Shown: positions 46,286 through 56,359, counted from the stretch's first letter. The stretch is 64,000 bases of DNA from Polynucleobacter sp. AM-26B4 (GCF_018882285.1 NZ_JACVOT010000001.1:1588113-1652112); one strand, 5' to 3'. Numbers and translations: made by a program. Notes: generated from the sequence alone by a model not told the origin.

Positions 46286-47731
46286 ATGCAAGCCGCCAAT
46301 CAAATCTTCTTCTCACTACTAGCTCTGATGCTGGTGGGTTTGTACGTCAGCACGATCACGCCATCGGGATATAAAAAAGATAAGAATTTAATCTATTGGC
46401 AGGCGTCAATTTTATTGAGAGCCGCCGCTTTTGTTGCTTGGACCGTCTCACCTTATTTATTTGGTTTTTCTCTCACGATTGCTAATTTTTGCTTCTTGGC
46501 TTCGATGGTACTTTTGGTCCTCTTGTTTAGAAGTTGGCGCGTTGAGATCACTCGCTCAAGTTTGCTTGTGGCGGCAGGATTTTCATTGATTGCGATCATC
46601 ATTTATGAAGTGTTGCGGCAAAGTGGCGCAGGCTTTGCAATTAGAACTGGCTATATGTCGATTCCGATTTTGATACTTTCAATTTGGGAAGTTAATGAGT
46701 TAACCCGATTGCTAAAGAAAGATCAAAGTTTTGGTCTTAAGGTATTGATGGGAATCGTTTTGGTTAGTTTGACGGTTACTTTCTCTGTTGGCGTATACGG
46801 ACTCATCAATCACACAAGAGGTGTTAGTCAACTGATTCAATTTGATAGCACTTTCATTCTTTGGGGTAGCTTGAGTGCACACCTCTTGATTTATATTGCG
46901 GTCAGTAGTTATTTGTACCAACGCTTGATGAAGAGTGAATTAAGTGCCAGGATTGGTCTTGAGAGAAGCTCCACTGAGAATGCTCAAATTAAGGCGCTTC
47001 TCGAAGAACGTGAAGGTTTGATTTCATCTCTATTGATTGCTAATAAAACGGCGGCCACTGGCGCACTGTCAGCATCGATTGCCCATGAGCTGAATCAGCC
47101 TGTGGGAGCAATCAGTCTTAATGCTGAGTTCATCCAGCGCCAATTGAATGAAGGTCAAACTGATCCTAGTAGTCTCAAAGAGGTCATCACCAGTATCCAG
47201 CAAGACAATCACCGCATTGCCAAAATTGTCTCTACCTTGAGAGATATCTTCAGGCAAGAAGAAATCAAAACCAGTGATGTGCATTTGGATGAGTTGATCG
47301 AGCAAACCAAATCCATCATCGTGCCTCAGGCCCGTGACTTAAAAATCAACTTAAAGTTTGATTTGAATGTGAATCAATCAATACCTATGAATAACAATGA
47401 AATCAGTCAGGTGTTGATCAATCTCTTGAATAACTCCATTGAGGCACTTTCAAATTCAAATCAGTCAAATAAAGAAATCAACATCCATACCCGAGTATTT
47501 GGTAATTATGTGGAGTTAAAAATTTCTGACAATGGCCCAGGCATTCCTGATCAATTAAAAGCCAGTATTTTTGATTTGATGAAAACCAACAAAAAGCAGG
47601 GCATGGGTTTGGGCTTGTGGCTATGCAAGCACATCATTGATAGACACCAAGGCCGCATCAGCTACCAGCAGTCTTCATTGGGTGGCGCTGAATTCTTGAT
47701 TCAGTTACCAATTGAATGCGTTGGAACTTAA
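46286..47731 (+). CDS. Membrane sensor histidine kinase (orphan)
   Basis: A 481-aa kinase. The first about 220 residues form six to seven membrane helices without a recognised sensor domain (ANQIFFSLLALMLVGLYVS, then further hydrophobic blocks up to LIYIAVSSYLYQ). A short coiled linker leads to the phospho-acceptor helix SIAHELNQPVGAISLNAEF with His267. The ATPase domain has N-box NLLNNSIEAL, G1 DNGPGIP and G2 KQGMGLGLWLC. No response regulator lies next to it, so its partner is elsewhere. The 7TM-like sensor could detect a small lipid-soluble or membrane signal; nothing in the sequence names it. Confidence 0.88.
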   Translation: MQAANQIFFSLLALMLVGLYVSTITPSGYKKDKNLIYWQASILLRAAAFVAWTVSPYLFGFSLTIANFCFLASMVLLVLLFRSWRVEITRSSLLVAAGFSLIAIIIYEVLRQSGAGFAIRTGYMSIPILILSIWEVNELTRLLKKDQSFGLKVLMGIVLVSLTVTFSVGVYGLINHTRGVSQLIQFDSTFILWGSLSAHLLIYIAVSSYLYQRLMKSELSARIGLERSSTENAQIKALLEEREGLISSLLIANKTAATGALSASIAHELNQPVGAISLNAEFIQRQLNEGQTDPSSLKEVITSIQQDNHRIAKIVSTLRDIFRQEEIKTSDVHLDELIEQTKSIIVPQARDLKINLKFDLNVNQSIPMNNNEISQVLINLLNNSIEALSNSNQSNKEINIHTRVFGNYVELKISDNGPGIPDQLKASIFDLMKTNKKQGMGLGLWLCKHIIDRHQGRISYQQSSLGGAEFLIQLPIECVGT

Positions 47732-47741
47732 GATCTAAGTC

Positions 47742-48437
47742 TTAAGGCTTTAAAAGAGGCTCTAACTTGGGCCAAACATTCTCAAGCATGATGCTTTGTG
47801 CCATCACATTTGGATGAATCCGATCTGCCTGAAACAAATCCATGCGTGTGGCCACGCGCTCTAAGAAGAAGGGTAGTAACTCAACGTGTTCGGCTGATGC
47901 CAACTTGCCATAAATGCCAAAAAACTTATTGGTGTAGTCCAGGCCATAATTTGGTGGAATGCGCATGCCCAGCAATAAAACTTTGGCACCTGATTGCTTC
48001 GATGCCTGAATCATTTTTCTTAAATTCTGTTCAGTGGCTGGTAGCTGTAAACCACGCAAGGCATCATTGGCACCCAACTCAATCACGACCACTTTCGGCT
48101 GATGGGTTTTTAACAATAGAGGTAGACGAGTTTGACCGCCGGCCGTTGTTTCTCCGCTGATGCTGGCATTAACGACTTGCCAGCTTGAATGATCCTTCCT
48201 TAAACGATCTTCTAATAACTTGACCCAACCAGTGCCACGGGGCAAGCCATATTCGGCTGAGAGGCTGTCTCCAAGGATTAAAATTTTTGAAGATTGCGCC
48301 ATGACAGTGGGGCTATTCAAAAGAGCCATGCAGAAGACAGTAAACACCATTACCATGTGTGTGATGAGTGCTTGATAGCGATTGCGCTCCGTGGATTTAG
48401 ATTTAAAACTCAAACGACAACTTAAAAAACGACTCAA
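47742..48437 (-). CDS. tesA: SGNH-hydrolase, arylesterase / acyl-CoA thioesterase I (TesA-like)
   Basis: A 231-aa exported hydrolase. The signal region ends about VMAQ (residue 48); block I GDSLSAEYG carries the nucleophile Ser58, block III is ELGANDALRG, and block V DRIHPN holds the Asp and His. This is the TesA/arylesterase set. It starts at TTG with a clear AGGAG site; the N-terminus is long and basic before the hydrophobic core. The start lies 11 bp from the divergent YbbA-like ATPase start, the same neighbour as in E. coli (tesA-ybbA). Confidence 0.88.
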   Translation of the reverse strand: MSRFLSCRLSFKSKSTERNRYQALITHMVMVFTVFCMALLNSPTVMAQSSKILILGDSLSAEYGLPRGTGWVKLLEDRLRKDHSSWQVVNASISGETTAGGQTRLPLLLKTHQPKVVVIELGANDALRGLQLPATEQNLRKMIQASKQSGAKVLLLGMRIPPNYGLDYTNKFFGIYGKLASAEHVELLPFFLERVATRMDLFQADRIHPNVMAQSIMLENVWPKLEPLLKP

Positions 48438-48448
48438 ACTAAGCTCCT

Positions 48449-49144
48449 ATGCATGCAACATCACTCAAAACCGTTCTAGAAGTTTCACATTTGGCAAAAA
48501 CTGTGGATACGGTGGATGGTCCTCTGACTATTTTGCACGATATTAATTTTTCAGTTGCTGAGGGTGAAAGTTTGGCGATTGTGGGAGCCAGTGGTTCAGG
48601 TAAAAGTACCTTGTTGGGCCTCTTGGCTGGGCTAGATACTCCAAGCAAAGGTCAAGTCTTGCTGATGGATCGTGATATTTCTGCTGCCAATGAAGATCAG
48701 CGAGCCCAAATCCGATCTCAGCACGTGGGTTTTGTATTTCAGTCATTTCAATTAATTGATCATTTGACCGCTTTGGAAAACGTTCAGCTTCCTCTGGAAC
48801 TGGCCGGCATGCCCAGAGCCGAAGCTGCAGCCAAAGCTCAAGTTTGGCTAGAAAAGGTTGGTTTATCTGAGCGTCTCAAGCACCGCCCCAAAACATTGTC
48901 AGGTGGTGAGCAACAACGCGTGGCTTTGGCGCGTGCTTTTGTCACAGAGCCAGACATTCTGTTTGCCGATGAGCCTACAGGTAGCTTGGATGAGCAAAAT
49001 GGCCAAAAAATCATTCAATTGCTATTCCAGCTCAACCAAGAACTGGCTTCAACCCTGATTTTGGTCACCCACGACATGGCCTTGGCCAGCCGTTGTGAGC
49101 GTCAAATGGTTTTAAATAATGGCCGGGTGGTGGCATCAGACTAA
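48449..49144 (+). CDS. ABC transporter ATP-binding protein, YbbA/LolD-like
   Basis: A 231-aa ABC ATPase of the MacB/LolD type. Walker [11 protein letters not shown]-loop FVFQSFQ, signature LSGGEQQR and Walker [12 protein letters not shown] are complete. It is divergent from tesA exactly as ybbA is in E. coli, so it is probably the YbbA ortholog. In E. coli the large permease YbbP follows; here purL follows instead and no permease is in the window, so the membrane partner must be elsewhere or absent. No ribosome site is obvious before the ATG. Confidence 0.88.
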   Translation: MHATSLKTVLEVSHLAKTVDTVDGPLTILHDINFSVAEGESLAIVGASGSGKSTLLGLLAGLDTPSKGQVLLMDRDISAANEDQRAQIRSQHVGFVFQSFQLIDHLTALENVQLPLELAGMPRAEAAAKAQVWLEKVGLSERLKHRPKTLSGGEQQRVALARAFVTEPDILFADEPTGSLDEQNGQKIIQLLFQLNQELASTLILVTHDMALASRCERQMVLNNGRVVASD

Positions 49145-49234
49145 AGAAGCCTGAAGAAGCTTGATAAGCCTAGATTAATAGGGCATTTCTGCAAAAAATA
49201 GCTTTAAAAACAATAGCAAGAATGCCATTCGTTT

Positions 49235-49240
49235 TATAAT
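49235..49240 (+). promoter_or_regulatory. TATAAT box directly before purL
   Basis: A perfect TATAAT ends 6 bp before the purL ATG, which would place transcription start at or next to the A of ATG. No -35 match and no ribosome site were seen. Either the message is leaderless or this match is fortuitous. Confidence 0.4.
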
Positions 49241-49246
49241 CTTCGG

Positions 49247-52200
49247 ATGCCTGCAAATCGTCGTTTTTTAAGCCTCAATGGGTCTCAAGCCCTCTCTCAA
49301 TTTCGCCAACAGCGTCTTTTAAGCTCTTTATCTGAGCAAGGCGTCGAGCTCACTCAGATCCAAGCGCAATTTGTGCATTTTGTCTGGTCTGATGCTGAAC
49401 TTTCAGGTGATCATCAGCAGGTTTTGGCCGGCTTACTGAATTATGGTGAACCATTCCAATTGATCGAGGCCAAAGGCTTATTTGCTGGCAAACAAGATCA
49501 CGCAGTTGTAGCCCCTCGCATTGGTACGATTTCACCTTGGGCCAGTAAAGCCACTGACATTGCTCATCATTGTGGTTTGCGTGTCTTGCGCATCGAACGC
49601 GGTGTGCAGTTTTTCTGGACCAGTAAAAAAGCGTTGAACGAAGCTCAGCGCCAAGCAGTTTTGGCAGCGATTCATGATCGCATGACAGAAATCACCTTGC
49701 CATCGATTGAGTCAGCAGCTGAGCTCTATCAAACTTTGAGCGACAAAGCATTCACACGTATTGATATTCTCAAAGGCGGTCAAGCCGCTCTTGAACAAGC
49801 CAACACCACCATGGGCTTGGCCTTGTCTGATGATGAAATCATCTACTTGGTTGAAAACTTCAAAAAATTGAACCGTAATCCGAGTGACGTTGAGCTCATG
49901 ATGTTTGCACAAGCCAACAGTGAACATTGCCGTCACAAGATCTTTAATGCCACTTGGACCATTGATGGTCTAGAGCAAGACAAGTCTTTGTTTGCCATGA
50001 TCCGTAACACGCACCAATTGCAACCAAAAGGCACGGTGGTGGCTTATTCAGATAACTCCGCCATCATGGTGGGTTGTGAAGCTGAAGTATGGGCCCCTAA
50101 TGAACAACAAGAGTATGTGAAGCAAACACGTTTGACGCACACGCTCATGAAAGTAGAAACGCACAACCATCCAACAGCGATTGCCCCATATCCTGGAGCA
50201 TCCACTGGTTCTGGCGGTGAGATCCGTGATGAAGGTGCCACAGGTATTGGTGGTAAACCTAAAGCAGGTTTGTCTGGTTTTTCAGTATCGAACTTGAACT
50301 TGCCCGGCAGTCAATTGCCTTGGGACCAAGAGGCGTATGGTAAGCCTGAGCGCATTGCCTCTCCATTACAAATCATGATTGAAGGTCCTTTGGGCGGTGC
50401 GGCGTTCAATAATGAATTCGGTCGCCCGAATCTAGGTGGTTACTTCCGCGTGTTTGAGCAAACCATTGATGGTGAGCGCCGCGGTTACCACAAGCCCATC
50501 ATGATCGCTGGTGGTATTGGTGCCATCGATGATGGTCATACCCACAAAAAAGAAATCAAACCCGGTTACCTTTTGGTTCAATTGGGTGGCCCAGGTATGC
50601 GCATTGGTATGGGTGGTGGAGCTGCGAGCTCAATGACCACTGGTGCGAATACTGCTGACTTGGACTTTGATTCAGTGCAACGTGGCAATCCAGAAATCGA
50701 ACGCCGCGCTCAAGAAGTGATCAACGCTTGTCGTGCCATGGGTGAGAAGAACCCAATTGTTTCTATCCATGACGTGGGAGCGGGCGGTTTATCGAATGCA
50801 TTCCCAGAATTGGCTGATGGCGCTGGTTTAGGTGCCACCTTTGATATGCGCAAAGTGCCACTAGAAGAAAGCGGCATGAGCCCAGCTGAAATCTGGTGCA
50901 ATGAATCTCAAGAACGTTATGTATTAGCGATTGCAAAAGAAAGTCTGCCAATTTTGCAGGCGATGTGTGATCGTGAACGTTGCCCAATCGCGGTTGTTGG
51001 TGAAACAACGAAAGAGCGTCAATTGTTCTTGGTTGACACCAAAGAGGCCGAAGGTAAAGACGAGCGTCTACCGATCGACATGCCGATGGAAGTTCTGTTG
51101 GGCAAGCCACCGCGCATGCACCGGGATGTTAAGCGTCTTGAAAAGAAACTGCCTGAGATTGATCTCACCGATGTCAAACTAGATCAAGTGGCCAGTTGGG
51201 TTTTGCAACACCCAACCGTTGCCAGCAAATCATTCTTGATTACCATTGGTGACAGAACCGTGGGTGGCTTGAACGCCCGCGATCAATTCGTTGGACCGTG
51301 GCAAGTACCAGTGGCTGATGCTGCTGTGACCTTGATGGACTTCAAAGGCTATCGTGGTGAAGCCATGTCAATGGGTGAGAGAACGCCATTGGCGGTGATG
51401 AACGCACCAGCAGCAGCACGCATGGCAGTGGCTGAATCGATCACCAATATTCTTTCTGCTGATATTGACAGCATTGAAGACATCAAACTATCTGCTAACT
51501 GGATGGCTGCTTGCGGCAATCCTGGTGAAGATGCCAAATTATTTGATTCTGTTAAAGCAGTGGGCATGGAACTTTGCCCAGCCTTGGGTATTTCAATTCC
51601 GGTGGGTAAAGACTCCTTGTCGATGCGCACGCAATGGGATGATGAAAAAACTGCTGAAAAGAAATCAGTCACATCTCCTGTTTCATTGATCATCTCAGCG
51701 TTTGCGCCTGTGGTTGATACACGCCAAACAACAACACCTTTGTTGCAAATCAAAGATGAGCAAGGTCAAGCACTTGATACAGAAATCGTATTAATTGATT
51801 TGGGTCGTTCAAAGAGCCGCATGGCTGGCAGTATCTTGTCTCAAGTGATCGACCAAGCTGGTCAAAGCACGCCAGACTTAGATGACCCAGAGGATCTAAA
51901 GAATCTAGCAAAAGCAATCATCAGTATGCGCCGTCAAGGATTGCTCTTGGCTTATCACGACCGTTCAGACGGTGGTCTATTTGCAGCCGCCACTGAAATG
52001 GCATTCACATCACACGTTGGTGTTTCACTCAATGTGGATATGTTGGTGCTTGATAAAGATCACGAATCTGATTTTGGTGATGCCAAGAACTGGGCTCAGC
52101 AAGTATCTGGCAGAAGAAACGATTTGACCTTGAGAGCACTCTTCAATGAAGAGTTGGGTGCCTTGATCCAAGTGAAACGCGAGCACCGCGACACCGTTTT

Positions 52201-53281
52201 TGAAATCCTCAAGCAACACAACTTATATAGCTGCAGTCATGTGGTTGCCAAGCCAAACACCACAGGCCAAGTAGAAATCTGGCGCGATGCGAAGAAGATT
52301 TTGGATGTGCCACGCCACGTTTTACAAAAACTATGGCAAAGCACCAGCTGGCAGATCGCGCGTTTGCGTGACAACCCAGATTGCGCCGATAGCGAAAACA
52401 ATCTTGTCGACAACTTGGCTGATGCAGGCATGCAGCCAAAACTCACATTTGATCCAAGTGACAATGTGGCAGCCCCTTACATTGCCAAAGGTGCCAAGCC
52501 TAAAGTCGCGATTCTTAGAGAGCAGGGCGTTAACTCACACCTAGAGATGGCGTATGCCATGGACTGGGCTGGCTTCTCAAGCTATGACGTGCACATGAGT
52601 GATCTGATTGCTGGACGAGTCAACCTAAAAGACTTCCAAGGCTTGGTGGCTTGTGGCGGATTTAGTTATGGTGACGTTTTGGGTGCTGGTGAAGGTTGGG
52701 CGAAATCCATTCTTTTCAACCCAGCGATCAAAGACCAATTTCAAACCTACTTTAATCGTCCAGACACCTTTGGTTTAGGTATCTGTAATGGCTGTCAGAT
52801 GATGTCTAACTTGGCCAGCATCATTCCAGGTGCTGATACATGGTCTAAGTTCACACGCAATAAATCAGAACAGTACGAAGCACGCTTGGTGATGGTTGAA
52901 GTGACGCAATCACCATCGATCTTCTTACAAGGCATGGCAGGCAGCCAGTTGCCAATCGCTGTGGCCCACGGTGAAGGCTTTGCCAACTTCAGTCAACAAG
53001 GTAACAAAGAGCAAACAAAAGCCAAAGGCTTGGTGGCTCTCAAATTTGTTGATAACCAAGGACAAGCCACAGAGACTTATCCATTGAACCCGAATGGTTC
53101 ACCAGAAGGTATCACTGGCTTGACGACACCGGATGGACGTTTCACAGTCTTGATGCCTCATCCTGAGCGAGTCTTTAGAACAGCACAAATGAGCTGGGCT
53201 CCAAAGCAGTGGCATGACATCGCTGATGGTGCAAGCCCATGGATGCGCATGTTCCGCAATGCCAGAGCTTGGGTAAAGTAA
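49247..53281 (+). CDS. purL: Phosphoribosylformylglycinamidine synthase
   Basis: A 1344-aa, single-chain purine biosynthesis enzyme that turns FGAR, ATP and glutamine into FGAM. Order: N-terminal PurS-like domain (about residues 1-150), linker, two ATP-binding synthetase halves (motifs [21 protein letters not shown], seen as [16 protein letters not shown], and [13 protein letters not shown]), and a C-terminal class I glutaminase with [16 protein letters not shown], nucleophile Cys1180 in GICNGCQMM and the HGEGF/PHPER histidines. Length is normal for the gammaproteobacterial type. No Shine-Dalgarno is seen. Confidence 0.95.
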   Translation: MPANRRFLSLNGSQALSQFRQQRLLSSLSEQGVELTQIQAQFVHFVWSDAELSGDHQQVLAGLLNYGEPFQLIEAKGLFAGKQDHAVVAPRIGTISPWASKATDIAHHCGLRVLRIERGVQFFWTSKKALNEAQRQAVLAAIHDRMTEITLPSIESAAELYQTLSDKAFTRIDILKGGQAALEQANTTMGLALSDDEIIYLVENFKKLNRNPSDVELMMFAQANSEHCRHKIFNATWTIDGLEQDKSLFAMIRNTHQLQPKGTVVAYSDNSAIMVGCEAEVWAPNEQQEYVKQTRLTHTLMKVETHNHPTAIAPYPGASTGSGGEIRDEGATGIGGKPKAGLSGFSVSNLNLPGSQLPWDQEAYGKPERIASPLQIMIEGPLGGAAFNNEFGRPNLGGYFRVFEQTIDGERRGYHKPIMIAGGIGAIDDGHTHKKEIKPGYLLVQLGGPGMRIGMGGGAASSMTTGANTADLDFDSVQRGNPEIERRAQEVINACRAMGEKNPIVSIHDVGAGGLSNAFPELADGAGLGATFDMRKVPLEESGMSPAEIWCNESQERYVLAIAKESLPILQAMCDRERCPIAVVGETTKERQLFLVDTKEAEGKDERLPIDMPMEVLLGKPPRMHRDVKRLEKKLPEIDLTDVKLDQVASWVLQHPTVASKSFLITIGDRTVGGLNARDQFVGPWQVPVADAAVTLMDFKGYRGEAMSMGERTPLAVMNAPAAARMAVAESITNILSADIDSIEDIKLSANWMAACGNPGEDAKLFDSVKAVGMELCPALGISIPVGKDSLSMRTQWDDEKTAEKKSVTSPVSLIISAFAPVVDTRQTTTPLLQIKDEQGQALDTEIVLIDLGRSKSRMAGSILSQVIDQAGQSTPDLDDPEDLKNLAKAIISMRRQGLLLAYHDRSDGGLFAAATEMAFTSHVGVSLNVDMLVLDKDHESDFGDAKNWAQQVSGRRNDLTLRALFNEELGALIQVKREHRDTVFEILKQHNLYSCSHVVAKPNTTGQVEIWRDAKKILDVPRHVLQKLWQSTSWQIARLRDNPDCADSENNLVDNLADAGMQPKLTFDPSDNVAAPYIAKGAKPKVAILREQGVNSHLEMAYAMDWAGFSSYDVHMSDLIAGRVNLKDFQGLVACGGFSYGDVLGAGEGWAKSILFNPAIKDQFQTYFNRPDTFGLGICNGCQMMSNLASIIPGADTWSKFTRNKSEQYEARLVMVEVTQSPSIFLQGMAGSQLPIAVAHGEGFANFSQQGNKEQTKAKGLVALKFVDNQGQATETYPLNPNGSPEGITGLTTPDGRFTVLMPHPERVFRTAQMSWAPKQWHDIADGASPWMRMFRNARAWVK

Positions 53282-53352
53282 GAGTAAGTAAAGTATTCAA
53301 TCGAACAATTGAATAAGACTTACTCGTTCTAAATTGAAGCAAGCACTAGACC

Positions 53353-53386
53353 ATAAGGCTCAACAAGCGTTGAGCCTTATTCTTTT
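53353..53386 (+). terminator. Intrinsic terminator of purL
   Basis: Perfect 12-bp stem ATAAGGCTCAAC / GTTGAGCCTTAT with AAGC loop and TCTTTT behind, 72 bp after the purL stop. Its presence argues that the next gene starts at the ATG at 53400 and not at a TTG at 53334 inside the hairpin's upstream flank. Confidence 0.85.
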
Positions 53387-53399
53387 ATCGGAGGCCGCG

Positions 53400-54263
53400 A
53401 TGGCTAGCAAACAAGCAAAAAAAATAGTCAGTAAAAAAGATCCCAAACCAACATTTGCACCAGTTACATTCTCTGAAGAGCATGGTGTGCGCTTTTTACA
53501 CTTTGGAACTTGGTGGGTGCAGGGCGCTATGCGCATCAATAAGCCTGACTTCATTGAACTAGAGTACGCCCAACAAATGATGGCTGGCTTACTCTTCCTA
53601 GATCCCAATGACAAAAGACTGAATCAAGCTAAACACAAAAAAGAAGATAAGAAGAAGCCACAGCAACCATTCCACATGGTTCAGTTGGGTTTGGGTACAG
53701 GTGCATTGACCAAGTTTGCTCATAAGCATTTTCCAAAGGCTCAAGTCACGGCGATTGACCTCAACCCAGCGGTGATTGTGGCGGCCAGAGTCATGTTCAA
53801 CATGCCACCATCGAATCAACACCTCAATGTGCTGCAAACAGATGCCCTGAAATACGTCACCAACAAAAAACATAAAGAAAGCATCGATCTACTCCAAGTA
53901 GATTTATACGACGCGACTGCCAGAGGCCCAGCTTTGAGCTCTCCAGAGTTTTATCAGGGCTGTTATGACAGTCTTAAAGAACCTGGTGTGATGACGGTCA
54001 ATCTATTTGGTAACCATAAGAGCTATAAAACCAACATCATCAATATATGTAATGCTTTTAACAACCGCGTCATGGTTTTTCAGCAAGTGCATGACTGCAA
54101 TATCGTCGTGATTGCCTTCAAAGGCCCCCATTTGGAAGTTGACTGGAGTGATGTGAAGGGTAGAGCAGCCTATTTAGAGAAGAAATATGGATTGCCCACC
54201 AAAACGTGGGTGCCAGGACTCAGATCTGAGAATGCCCGACAAGAAAACTACCTATCTATATAG
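53400..54263 (+). CDS. Spermidine-synthase-like methyltransferase-fold protein
   Basis: A 287-aa protein with the Rossmann core of spermidine/polyamine synthases: glycine loop LGLGTGALTKF (about residues 100-110), acidic strand end VTAIDLNPAV, and DLLQVDLYDATARGPALSS in place of the aminopropyl-transfer region. A Lys-rich insert (KHKKEDKKKPQ) and a basic N-terminus are unusual for SpeE. The GGAGG ribosome site sits 8 bp before ATG. It probably transfers an aminopropyl group, but SpeE-like proteins without an adjacent decarboxylase gene have diverse roles. A 16-bp palindrome (CTATCTATATAGATAG) overlaps the stop. Confidence 0.78.
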   Translation: MASKQAKKIVSKKDPKPTFAPVTFSEEHGVRFLHFGTWWVQGAMRINKPDFIELEYAQQMMAGLLFLDPNDKRLNQAKHKKEDKKKPQQPFHMVQLGLGTGALTKFAHKHFPKAQVTAIDLNPAVIVAARVMFNMPPSNQHLNVLQTDALKYVTNKKHKESIDLLQVDLYDATARGPALSSPEFYQGCYDSLKEPGVMTVNLFGNHKSYKTNIINICNAFNNRVMVFQQVHDCNIVVIAFKGPHLEVDWSDVKGRAAYLEKKYGLPTKTWVPGLRSENARQENYLSI

Positions 54264-54296
54264 ATAGTCTCTTTTCTCTTAGTTTGAGAAATTTCC

Positions 54297-54322
54297 AAAA
54301 GCCACCCAAGGGTGGCTTTTTT
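54297..54322 (+). terminator. Intrinsic terminator after the spermidine-synthase-like gene
   Basis: Stem GCCACCC / GGGTGGC with AA loop, extended by AAAA before and six Ts after; it ends 59 bp past the stop. Confidence 0.92.
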
Positions 54323-54323
54323 A

Positions 54324-54945
54324 CATCCATTGGAAAGCTATTCATAAACTGCCACTTAAAATGCGTTAAGGCAAACATTACGTTAAAAATGTAAAAAATA
54401 CCAAAAAGAGTGATTCCTAGTGAAATTGATAAGCAGCAGGAAAAGATAAAAATTGATTAACCAATTAAAAAGTAAATAAAGGAGAGCTTAAAAAGATCAT
54501 GGCGTAGATATTAATTAGGAAATTAATGCGCTTAATTAAGTAAACAAAAGAACTGGAAATAATTCTCTTTAAGCAAGGTAAGGTATATAAAGGGCTGATT
54601 TAGAAGATGGACCAATCCATATAAAGTACTAATCCAGATAAAAGGGGAGGAGGACAGGGAGCGAAACAACATACTTGAAGTCAATAACATAAGCTGTATA
54701 TAAGATGCCCCATGAAGAAGTAGAGAGACAAGTAAAAGTAAAGAGAAGCATCTAAACCACTGAAGAAAGGCCTAGAAGATAAAAATAAGGGCGATAAAAG
54801 CCCAGTAATCAGCCTTCAGGCCACAATAAAAGCCTCAAAACACGGCAAAACATTGGGAAATTAACCAAAGAATACATTTACCAATTAAGTTAATTGAGGT
54901 AAATTTCACAGTTCTTTAAATTAACAAAAAAGGTTAAGGTTAATC
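54324..54945 (+). other. Purine-rich non-coding tract upstream of the membrane LuxR gene
   Basis: About 620 bp with stop codons in all frames on both strands and no protein-like frame. The plus strand is strikingly rich in A and G, for example around 54600-54790, and poor in pyrimidine runs. A promoter-like pair TTGAAG (54675-54680) / TATAAG (54699-54704), 18 bp apart, would give a leader of about 235 nt for the LuxR gene. No tRNA-, rRNA- or riboswitch-like fold was recognised. It may be a long leader, an sRNA, or a decayed gene. Confidence 0.5.
54877..54903. promoter_or_regulatory. Inverted repeat before the membrane LuxR gene
   Basis: TTTACC-AATTAA-G-TTAATT-GA-GGTAAA, an interrupted 12-bp dyad, lies 42 bp before the ATG. 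Candidate operator, possibly for the LuxR-type protein itself. Confidence 0.4.
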
Positions 54946-56052
54946 ATGTTACCTCTAGATAACGTTACAACCATCTACTTAACAGGCTTTATAGCCATTG
55001 CTTTCGCAGTTACTCAGTTGATTCTATTCAGAAAAAAAGGCTTCTCAGCTTACCTTTGGGCCGCTGGTTACCTACTGATGGGCCTTGGTTACATCGTAAC
55101 GCTGCTTAATATCGCAGATCCATTACCTCATACATGGGTAGCAGGTCCAATCGCAGTATTAATGGGTAGTTTGGTGACATTGAGCTCATTAGGTATATGG
55201 TCTGGATATGCATTACCTAAAAAAGCATCCTTAATATGCTTGGGTGGCGTGGCTTTGACCGCTACATTGTTTAATTTCAGCAGATTATTCCAAGCCCCAT
55301 TGGGAAGCCTTGAAGCCATTCTATTGGCACCAGTTTCTGCGACACTTATATATAGTGGGTGGTTCGCCGGTGTTCAAGCACTCAAAACCAGAAGTAAATA
55401 CATCTATTTAATCAGTGGTGTCTTCTGGGTTCAGGGTGTGTTCATGGCCTTATTAACTTTGGGTGCATTAGCAGCCAAAGGAAGTGACTATATTATTGTC
55501 ACTTCAGAGGTGGTTTACTGGACAAGTCTGATTAATCTAGGTGCAACATTGGTGGCCAATATTGCTTGGTCACTACAAATATCAGAAGACCTGTTAATTA
55601 AGAATGGATTAGTAAAACCAGCTTTGGCTGAGAAATCTCCAGCCAAGGATAAATCTACAGAAAAAACCTCTTTCTTTAATAAAGAAGATAAACCTGCTAA
55701 AGAAAAGTCTATTAATAAGAAAGCCGATACCACTGAAACTATTTCTGTTAACCCAGATTTATTAACAGACACTGAAAAGCTAGGTTTATTAGAAAAGTTA
55801 ACCGATAAGGAGCATGAAGTTTTCTTATTGGCAGCAGAAGGTAAGAAGAATGGCGAGATCGCTAGCATTCTTAACTCTTCAGAAGCCAGTGTTAAGGTCC
55901 ACCGCTCAAGAATGACTGGTAAGTTAGGTATGAAAAAACCAGAAGACCTTAAAAAGTTAATCTCTAAGGCAGTCTCAGTTCGAGAAAGTAAAGAAGCTGA
56001 CCAAACTTTACCAGCTGAAAATGATAGCCCAGACCTCTTTACCAAGAATTAA
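54946..56052 (+). CDS. Seven-helix membrane-anchored LuxR-type regulator
   Basis: A 368-aa one-component regulator. About seven hydrophobic helices fill residues 9-210 (for example IYLTGFIAIAFAVTQLILF, WAAGYLLMGLGYIVTLLN). A Lys/Ser/Thr-rich flexible linker (about 211-275) leads to a LuxR/GerE helix-turn-helix at 282-342 (LTDKEHEVFLLAAEGKKNGE, then SSEASVKVHRSRMTGKLGM). I do not recognise the membrane domain. Leu is often encoded by TTA and the gene is AT-rich compared with the housekeeping neighbours, a sign of acquisition. It lies just upstream of the two-partner secretion genes in the same direction and is a candidate to control them. Confidence 0.8.
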   Translation: MLPLDNVTTIYLTGFIAIAFAVTQLILFRKKGFSAYLWAAGYLLMGLGYIVTLLNIADPLPHTWVAGPIAVLMGSLVTLSSLGIWSGYALPKKASLICLGGVALTATLFNFSRLFQAPLGSLEAILLAPVSATLIYSGWFAGVQALKTRSKYIYLISGVFWVQGVFMALLTLGALAAKGSDYIIVTSEVVYWTSLINLGATLVANIAWSLQISEDLLIKNGLVKPALAEKSPAKDKSTEKTSFFNKEDKPAKEKSINKKADTTETISVNPDLLTDTEKLGLLEKLTDKEHEVFLLAAEGKKNGEIASILNSSEASVKVHRSRMTGKLGMKKPEDLKKLISKAVSVRESKEADQTLPAENDSPDLFTKN

Positions 56053-56084
56053 CTTTTCAAAAGTTAAGAAAAAGTAAATTTACG

Positions 56085-56106
56085 GCCACCTTCGGGTGGC
56101 TTTTTT
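56085..56106 (+). terminator. Intrinsic terminator of the membrane LuxR gene
   Basis: Stem GCCACC / GGTGGC closed by a TTCG tetraloop, then six Ts, 32 bp past the stop. A second short dyad, AACTTTT-C-AAAAGTT, precedes it at 56051-56065. Confidence 0.93.
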
Positions 56107-56202
56107 GTTTCTTAACCTTCCTGTATTCCATCAATTTTTGTGAAAAATGTCTTGGTTAACTTTCTAAGTTGTTCATTTTTCCCTTTTTCAGCATGAAAAA
56201 AG

Positions 56203-56226
56203 CCTACATCATTTCTGTAGGTTTTT
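56203..56226. terminator. Second hairpin with T-run
   Basis: Stem CCTACA / TGTAGG with a 7-nt loop, A-run before and five Ts after, about 100 bp behind the first terminator; a weak terminator on either strand. The rest of the 56107-56359 gap holds the promoter and hairpin listed next. Confidence 0.6.
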
Positions 56227-56268
56227 GTAGGAAGTCTAATTAATTCAAGAACTTAGAAGCTTTTGTTT

Positions 56269-56297
56269 TTGCTAATAGGGTTGAATTCCTCTAAAAT
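56269..56297 (+). promoter_or_regulatory. Candidate promoter of the two-partner secretion operon
   Basis: TTGCTA (56269-56274) and TAAAAT (56292-56297) are exactly 17 bp apart. Transcription would start near 56304, about 55 nt before the tpsB-type ATG and about 10 nt before the hairpin at 56313. Confidence 0.55.
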
Positions 56298-56312
56298 CGC
56301 ATGCGCGTACCC

Positions 56313-56341
56313 GTTCTGAAAAGTTTTCAGAACATTTTTTT
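56313..56341 (+). terminator. Terminator-like hairpin in the leader of the secretion operon
   Basis: GTTCTGAAAA-G-TTTTCAGAAC, a perfect 10-bp inverted repeat, is followed by A and seven Ts, only 18 bp before the start codon of the transporter gene. It has the form of an intrinsic terminator but stands between the promoter and the gene, so it may work as an attenuator. Confidence 0.6.
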
Positions 56342-56359
56342 GCAAAAAACAGAGAAAAA

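Noticed and set aside
53334..53399. TTG start of the spermidine-synthase-like gene at 53334
   Set aside because: It would translate through the purL terminator; the ATG at 53400 has a GGAGG ribosome site.
54252..54267. 16-bp perfect palindrome at the end of the spermidine-synthase-like gene as an attachment site
   Set aside because: It is a simple AT-rich dyad over a stop codon, with no integrase gene and no second copy noticed.
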